A stretch of DNA of 10,897 nt, taken from NCBI GenBank assembly GCA_016763335.1, contig JAESUD010000084.1:1-10897 (forward strand). Direction: 5' to 3'. Origin of the DNA: Emcibacteraceae bacterium (lineage in GTDB: Bacteria; Pseudomonadota; Alphaproteobacteria; Sphingomonadales; Emcibacteraceae). Both the position numbers and the translations under genes were made by a program. Of the stretch, positions 7,258 through 10,897 are shown piece by piece (position 1 is the first letter of the stretch; each line of letters starts with the position of its first letter). The notes under the pieces were generated by a model. That model saw only the letters and a list, made by a program, of their open reading frames with translations, made no database searches and was not told the DNA's origin.

Positions 7258-7869
7258 ATGAAAAGCAACCTAGCAGAGATTTCAAAAGAGCTCAATCGTC
7301 TAAGTGGGTTTGGTAATGTGCCAAACCTTATTTTTATGACCGATTGTCACGCCCAGCCATATCCTGAAGATATTATAGAGAGTATGCCAGAAGGATCGAT
7401 GGTTATATTGCGCGATTATGATGTTGAAAACAGATATGACCTCGGAAAGGCACTTGCATATATTTGTAAATCGAAGAATATAAAATTTCTTGTTGCCGGC
7501 GATTTGTCATTATCATTAATGCTCGGCGCGGATGGTATTCACCTTCCTGAACATATGATAGGGCAGGCGACAAATATTCGAAAAGAATGCCCGGATTATT
7601 TTATCACTGCCGCAGTCCATGATGAAAGTTCAGTAAAAGTGGCAACGACATTGCCTATCGATGCTGTGTTATTAGCGCCTATTTTTTCTACGCCAAGCCA
7701 CCCTGAAACTTTTGATGATGATGGTTTAACCATTGGGCCAGAAAAGTTAAGTAAAATTTGTAAACAGTATAAAATAGCAATTTATGCACTGGGCGGCATT
7801 ACTGATAAAACGGCAAATAAATTATTAAAGACAGGGACAACCGGCATTGCAGCGATAAGAGGGATTTAA
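7258..7869 (+). CDS. Thiamine phosphate synthase/TenI-family protein with degenerate active site
   Basis: The 203-residue product has the TIM-barrel fold of ThiE (which joins HMP-pyrophosphate and thiazole phosphate to make thiamine phosphate) and of TenI. Recognisable pieces are ILRDYD (50-55), AGDLSLSLMLGADGIHLPE (80-98), AAVHDE (118-123), DAVLLAPIFSTPSHPE (135-150) and the C-terminal phosphate loop ALGGITDKTANKLL with GIAAIRG. Compared with ThiE, the QxRxK motif keeps only its Arg52, the Asn of the Asn-Asp metal motif is Gly81, the Ser of the GxSTH-type motif is replaced, and the Lys of the TxTK-type motif is His148. True ThiE activity is therefore doubtful. The ATG at 7258 has no clear Shine-Dalgarno, and no better in-frame start is visible upstream. 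It diverges from yggS with only 29 bp between start codons. Confidence 0.8.
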   Translation: MKSNLAEISKELNRLSGFGNVPNLIFMTDCHAQPYPEDIIESMPEGSMVILRDYDVENRYDLGKALAYICKSKNIKFLVAGDLSLSLMLGADGIHLPEHMIGQATNIRKECPDYFITAAVHDESSVKVATTLPIDAVLLAPIFSTPSHPETFDDDGLTIGPEKLSKICKQYKIAIYALGGITDKTANKLLKTGTTGIAAIRGI

Positions 7870-7878
7870 AAATGCTTA

Positions 7879-8817
7879 TTAAAAGCTGACATTAGTGCCG
7901 AAAATGAGGGACTTGACGTCTTCAAGCGGTGCAACATCATTACCTATACCATAAGAATAATAAGTGAAGCGGCCCGTCAAATTAACATTTGAGAACAATC
8001 CGTAAGCAGCACCAACCTCGTAGGCAGATATAGTATCAAAAAGATTATAATTCTGTGAAATTATAATCGAACGGTTACTATTATATTCACCGACTTTTAC
8101 GTTAGCAGACCAGCTATTACCTCTATAGCCAAAATCTAGATCAAACCCGGACAGGTTGGATGAAAATAAGATATCATTGCGGCTGTATGAAGCGCCAAGG
8201 TTAAACCCGGAATAGCCAAGCCCTAATGAGAAATTATAAGCGCGTGGGCTAATATATCCGTTGTTTAAAAATGTCGTATAACGATTTGTTGGTACATTTA
8301 TAAAACTTGATCCAAGCATAAGCTGTATTGAATTAACGCGTCTAAACGGCGTTTGCGCCTTTTTCGATGGGTTAAGTGATATGATCACTTGTGATCCACC
8401 GATGCCACGAGGTGTTAATCCCGTAGAAACATTACCACCAATGGCCGAAGAGGTCGAAGGCAGGTTAAATAACATTGACGGGTTATACTGATATTTGTAA
8501 TTCACCTGAAATAGCGGTACAGATTTCTCGTTTGCAACGCCTAATGTTACAATTTCGTGACTTCTTTCTTTTGGATCTGTCAAAAGAATATATTGATCAT
8601 CCTCATCATGGGGATTTAGAAATTGTATGAAATCATCACTAAAATCATCAGAGGTAATTTTTTCACCAAGTAGAGGGAGTTTTTGCTGTATTGGGGCTTT
8701 ATAGGCAGGATTAAGACGAATCTGATCATCGGCCAAAGCACCTGTAACCATTAACGAGGTGCTTATTATACCAAAAACCAATGCCGCAGCGCGAATTTTA
8801 CAAGCGTACTTTTTCAC
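7879..8817 (-). CDS. Unrecognised exported protein, probable outer-membrane beta-barrel
   Basis: I do not recognise this family. The 312-residue product starts with a signal peptide (two lysines, then AAALVFGIISTSLMVTGALA, likely cut after Ala29). Next comes an acidic, presumably periplasmic stretch at about 30-85. From about residue 90 there are alternating polar and hydrophobic strands rich in Tyr, Asn, Ser and Gly (for example YNFSLGLGYSGFNLGASYS and SWSANVKVGEY). The protein ends SLIFGTNVSF with a terminal Phe, as outer-membrane barrel proteins do for Bam recognition. I chose the GTG at 8817 because GGGA at 8824-8827 sits six bases before it. The in-frame TTG at 8829 (316 residues) lacks a ribosome site. 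The stop is 9 bp from that of the converging ThiE-like gene. There is no partner gene, so transport, adhesion or structural roles are all open. Confidence 0.75.
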   Translation of the reverse strand: MKKYACKIRAAALVFGIISTSLMVTGALADDQIRLNPAYKAPIQQKLPLLGEKITSDDFSDDFIQFLNPHDEDDQYILLTDPKERSHEIVTLGVANEKSVPLFQVNYKYQYNPSMLFNLPSTSSAIGGNVSTGLTPRGIGGSQVIISLNPSKKAQTPFRRVNSIQLMLGSSFINVPTNRYTTFLNNGYISPRAYNFSLGLGYSGFNLGASYSRNDILFSSNLSGFDLDFGYRGNSWSANVKVGEYNSNRSIIISQNYNLFDTISAYEVGAAYGLFSNVNLTGRFTYYSYGIGNDVAPLEDVKSLIFGTNVSF

Positions 8818-8823
8818 ATCTAA

Positions 8824-8827
8824 TCCC
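8824..8827 (-). promoter_or_regulatory. Ribosome binding site favouring a GTG start for the barrel protein
   Basis: GGGA on the minus strand precedes GTG (8817-8815) by six bases. The alternative TTG at 8829 overlaps this G run and has only AT-rich sequence before it. The GTG start also brings the lysines to residues 2-3 of the signal peptide. Confidence 0.55.
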
Positions 8828-8983
8828 AAACAAATTCAACAATAATTCAATAATATCATATAGTTACTAAAAATAATCTATTCAGATATTAGAGTGGTGT
8901 ACTTATGTCGAATAGTTTTTTAATCTTTTTCACGGGTAAGTATATAGAAATAAAAAATAATTTCAATCTTTTGAGGAAATAAA

Positions 8984-9019
8984 ATGAATTTATTACTGGA
9001 AATTATAAAAATTCATTAG
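8984..9019 (+). other. Possible 11-codon mini-frame with a good ribosome site
   Basis: MNLLLEIIKIH followed by TAG is preceded by GAGGAA at 8973-8978, five bases before the ATG, a better ribosome site than some real genes in the window have. There is no run of regulatory codons and no attenuator-like structure directly after it, so a leader-peptide role is not supported. In AT-rich DNA such a match can occur by chance. Confidence 0.15.
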
Positions 9020-9096
9020 CCAAAGCGGATAAACAACTTTATCTAACATGTTGCAGTCGTTATGATGCAAAAAATTGTGACGTAGGTAGTGTAAGC

Positions 9097-9119
9097 TGTA
9101 GCTCTATTTTGAAGCTACA
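9097..9119 (+). other. Small hairpin just upstream of the DUF3576 ribosome site
   Basis: TGTAGCT (9097-9103) pairs perfectly with AGCTACA (9113-9119) across a nine-base loop. The right arm ends at the first base of AAGGA (9119-9123), the likely ribosome site. The hairpin could modestly affect translation; there is no T tract, so it is not a terminator. Confidence 0.3.
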
Positions 9120-9134
9120 AGGAATGGAAATTAG

Positions 9135-9605
9135 ATGATAAATAAACAGAGAATGTCAATGAAAGCTTTCATGACAATTTTGATGTCGTTAATATTGATA
9201 CCGCTTGCAAGTTGCGGCGGCAGAAGCGATATCGGTGAGCCCCGTGATAATATTGAAGCTGCCGAAGAGGTTTATTCAATAGGCGTCAATGCTTATCTAT
9301 GGAGAGCCACATTAGACACATTGTCATTTATGCCTATGCTTTCAGCTGACCAGCAAGGGGGTGTCATTATTTCTGATTGGAAAGTAAACCCTGCAAATGC
9401 TGATGAACGTAGCAAGGTGGATGTTTATATTACGGGTAAAGAACTACGTGCGAATTCACTTAAAATCACGGTTCACCGGGAAACATTGCAAGATGGTAAT
9501 TGGATCGCTATCGAGCCGCGCTCTGGCGCAGTTACACAAATCAACACAGCTATAATCATCCAGGCGAGAATTTTACGCCGTGATAATGCACCGCTAACAA
9601 ATTAA
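9135..9605 (+). CDS. DUF3576 family lipoprotein
   Basis: This is a 156-residue protein of the alphaproteobacterial DUF3576 family, whose molecular function is unknown. The first 27 residues form a lipoprotein signal ending in the lipobox LASC, with Cys27 to be lipidated and Gly at +2, so it is predicted to be an envelope lipoprotein. The family core starts at GVNAYLWRATLDTLSFMPML (from about residue 51) and continues through GGVIISDWKV, a VDVYITGKELRA strand and a C-terminal QARILRR. The ATG at 9135 lies 11 bases after AAGGA; in-frame ATGs at 9153 and 9159 would give a shorter but still functional signal. In many alphaproteobacteria this gene sits directly before leuS, as here, where the gap is 83 bp with no terminator, so co-transcription is likely. 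That conserved position is from general knowledge. Confidence 0.9.
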   Translation: MINKQRMSMKAFMTILMSLILIPLASCGGRSDIGEPRDNIEAAEEVYSIGVNAYLWRATLDTLSFMPMLSADQQGGVIISDWKVNPANADERSKVDVYITGKELRANSLKITVHRETLQDGNWIAIEPRSGAVTQINTAIIIQARILRRDNAPLTN

Positions 9606-9688
9606 ATATTGAATTTGAGCGGCGCATTTTTTGGCATTCAAGTTAATGTCCGCGATGCTCTATATTTAAAATATCGGGAATAAAGAAT

Positions 9689-10897
9689 ATGACACGCTAT
9701 AACGCCGGCGCGACAGAGGCAAAATGGCAAAAGATCTGGGTTGATAATGATACCTTTACGGTCACCGAAGACCGTACTAAGCCAAAATATTATGTCCTTG
9801 AAATGTTTCCGTATCCTTCTGGCCGCATTCATATGGGGCATGTGAGAAATTATACGCAGGGCGATGTTGTTGCCCGTTATAAACGCGCAAAAGGCTTTAA
9901 TGTCCTTCACCCGATGGGATGGGACGCATTTGGCATGCCGGCGGAAAATGCGGCAATGGAACATAACGTTCATCCGGCCAAATGGACTTATGAAAATATC
10001 GACCATATGAGAAAACAATTGAAATCAATTGGGTTTTCGTTTGACTGGTCGCGTGAACTTGCCACTTGTGATCCTGAATATTATGGCAAAGAACAAGCCA
10101 TGTTCATTGATTTCATAGAGGCGGGCCTTGTTTACCGTAAGGAAAGCTGGGTCAACTGGGACCCGGTTGATAATACGGTTCTCGCCAATGAACAGGTCAT
10201 TGACGGTAAAGGTTGGCGTAGTGGCGCAGCCGTTGAGCGTAAAAAATTAAGTCAGTGGTTCTTTAAAATAACCGAAGCCGCCGACGAGCTAGATGCACAG
10301 CTGGGAGCGCTTGATCGCTGGCCGGAAAAAGTACGGACCATGCAGAAAAACTGGATTGGCAAATCCAAAGGAATGCATCTTACGTTCAGTGCTGAGGACG
10401 GGGATGACAAGATCGCCGTTTATACCACGCGTCCGGATACTATTTTTGGTGCTTCTTTCATTGCTATTGCCGCCGATCATCCGATCGCCGCACGATTTGC
10501 GGAAAATAATAGTGAGCTTACTGATTTTATAAAAGAATGCCGTAAGCTAGGTACCAGTGAAGAGGCAATGGAAAAAGCCGAAAAGAAAGGCTTCAAACTT
10601 GATCTGAATATGAAGCACCCTTTTGATGAGGGCTTAAACCTTCCGGTATATGTCGCCAATTTTGTTTTGATGGAATATGGCACCGGGGCCGTGTTTGGCT
10701 GCCCGGCTCATGACCAACGTGATTTGGATTTCGCGAGAAAATATCAATTAAATGTACAAGCAGTGGTTATACCGAAAGGTGAAGATGCAGCGACATTCGC
10801 TGTGGATAACATTGCTTATACCGATCCGGGCATTATTGGTAATTCAGATTTTCTAAATGGCATGTCCATTAAGGAAGCAAAAGCTAAAATTATTGCC
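9689..10897 (+). CDS. leuS: Leucyl-tRNA synthetase, N-terminal part
   Basis: LeuRS charges tRNA-Leu with leucine in the cytoplasm and edits mischarged norvaline, isoleucine and related products. The first 403 codons are present, roughly half of the usual 850-880 residues; the rest lies beyond the right edge. The class I signature is [16 protein letters not shown] with HMGH at 48-51. The CP1 editing domain shows the threonine-rich TTRPDT at 246-251 and [18 protein letters not shown], whose AHDQRD at 340-345 includes the conserved editing aspartate. Residue numbers run within one of E. coli LeuRS. GGGA at 9676-9679 serves the ATG at 9689. A TTGGCA at 9631-9636 could be a -35 of a private promoter, but the -10 at the right distance is poor. 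No sign of damage in the part seen. Confidence 0.97.
   Translation, partial: MTRYNAGATEAKWQKIWVDNDTFTVTEDRTKPKYYVLEMFPYPSGRIHMGHVRNYTQGDVVARYKRAKGFNVLHPMGWDAFGMPAENAAMEHNVHPAKWTYENIDHMRKQLKSIGFSFDWSRELATCDPEYYGKEQAMFIDFIEAGLVYRKESWVNWDPVDNTVLANEQVIDGKGWRSGAAVERKKLSQWFFKITEAADELDAQLGALDRWPEKVRTMQKNWIGKSKGMHLTFSAEDGDDKIAVYTTRPDTIFGASFIAIAADHPIAARFAENNSELTDFIKECRKLGTSEEAMEKAEKKGFKLDLNMKHPFDEGLNLPVYVANFVLMEYGTGAVFGCPAHDQRDLDFARKYQLNVQAVVIPKGEDAATFAVDNIAYTDPGIIGNSDFLNGMSIKEAKAKIIA

Larger units (their letters stand above)
8818..9134. other. AT-rich intergenic region between divergent genes, no confident gene
   Basis: About 300 bp separate the barrel-protein gene from the DUF3576 gene, which diverge, so promoters for both should lie here. 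I find no convincing -35/-10 pair; TATGAT at 9061-9066 is a possible -10 for the DUF3576 gene, with a poor -35. The stretch contains a plus-strand frame from 8905 to 9138 broken by one TAA, an 11-codon frame at 8984-9019 with a good ribosome site, and a small hairpin at 9097-9119. None of these is strong enough to call as a gene. Confidence 0.6.

Noticed and set aside
9662..9674. ATATTT-A-AAATAT palindrome before leuS
   Set aside because: A pure A/T palindrome is expected by chance in an AT-rich spacer; no regulator is suggested.
9638..10018. Minus-strand 126-codon frame inside the start of leuS
   Set aside because: It lies antisense to the well-conserved HMGH region of leuS and shows no signal of its own.
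1..10897. Defence, mobile or biosynthetic system
   Set aside because: No transposase, integrase, nuclease, toxin-antitoxin, array or cluster enzymes could be found on either strand.

Overview
The window looks like ordinary core chromosome of a moderately AT-rich alphaproteobacterium. Three things suggest this: SdhC and SdhD of the alphaproteobacterial type, a DUF3576 lipoprotein directly upstream of leuS, and Gram-negative envelope features (two lipoprotein signals, two cleavable signal peptides, one probable outer-membrane beta-barrel). The lineage is an inference; I cannot name a genus. I see no tRNA, rRNA, CRISPR array, insertion sequence, phage gene or attachment site.

Layout. (1) 1-1334, minus strand: the start of a succinate dehydrogenase operon, sdhC-sdhD-sdhA, with sdhA running off the left edge. 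(2) 1505-3655, plus: an oligopeptidase B-type serine peptidase with a lipoprotein signal. (3) 3694-4560, minus: a CitE/HpcH-family CoA-ester lyase. (4) 4633-6051, plus: a secreted M28 metallopeptidase resembling carboxypeptidase Q, followed by a strong intrinsic terminator. (5) 6137-6562, plus: a PaaI-like hotdog thioesterase. (6) 6567-7228, minus: the PLP-homeostasis gene yggS, with an apparent one-base deletion near its 3' end. (7) 7258-7869, plus: a ThiE/TenI-like protein that lacks several catalytic residues of thiamine phosphate synthase. (8) 7879-8817, minus: an unrecognised probable outer-membrane beta-barrel protein. (9) An AT-rich intergenic stretch of about 300 bp with two dubious small frames. 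(10) 9135-9605, plus: DUF3576 lipoprotein, then leuS from 9689 off the right edge.

How the genes relate. The sdh genes form one operon feeding electrons from succinate to quinone. Two peptidases predicted to act outside the cytoplasm (one cutting after Lys/Arg, one a metallo-carboxypeptidase or aminopeptidase) suggest a peptide-using lifestyle, but they are separated by an opposing lyase gene and are not an operon. Most other genes are single units in alternating orientation. DUF3576 and leuS are probably co-transcribed.

I found no convincing new multi-gene system. The items most worth checking are the yggS frameshift, the residue-poor ThiE-like protein, the orphan barrel protein, the lipoprotein form of oligopeptidase B, and an interrupted reading frame that ends in an ATGA overlap with the DUF3576 start.
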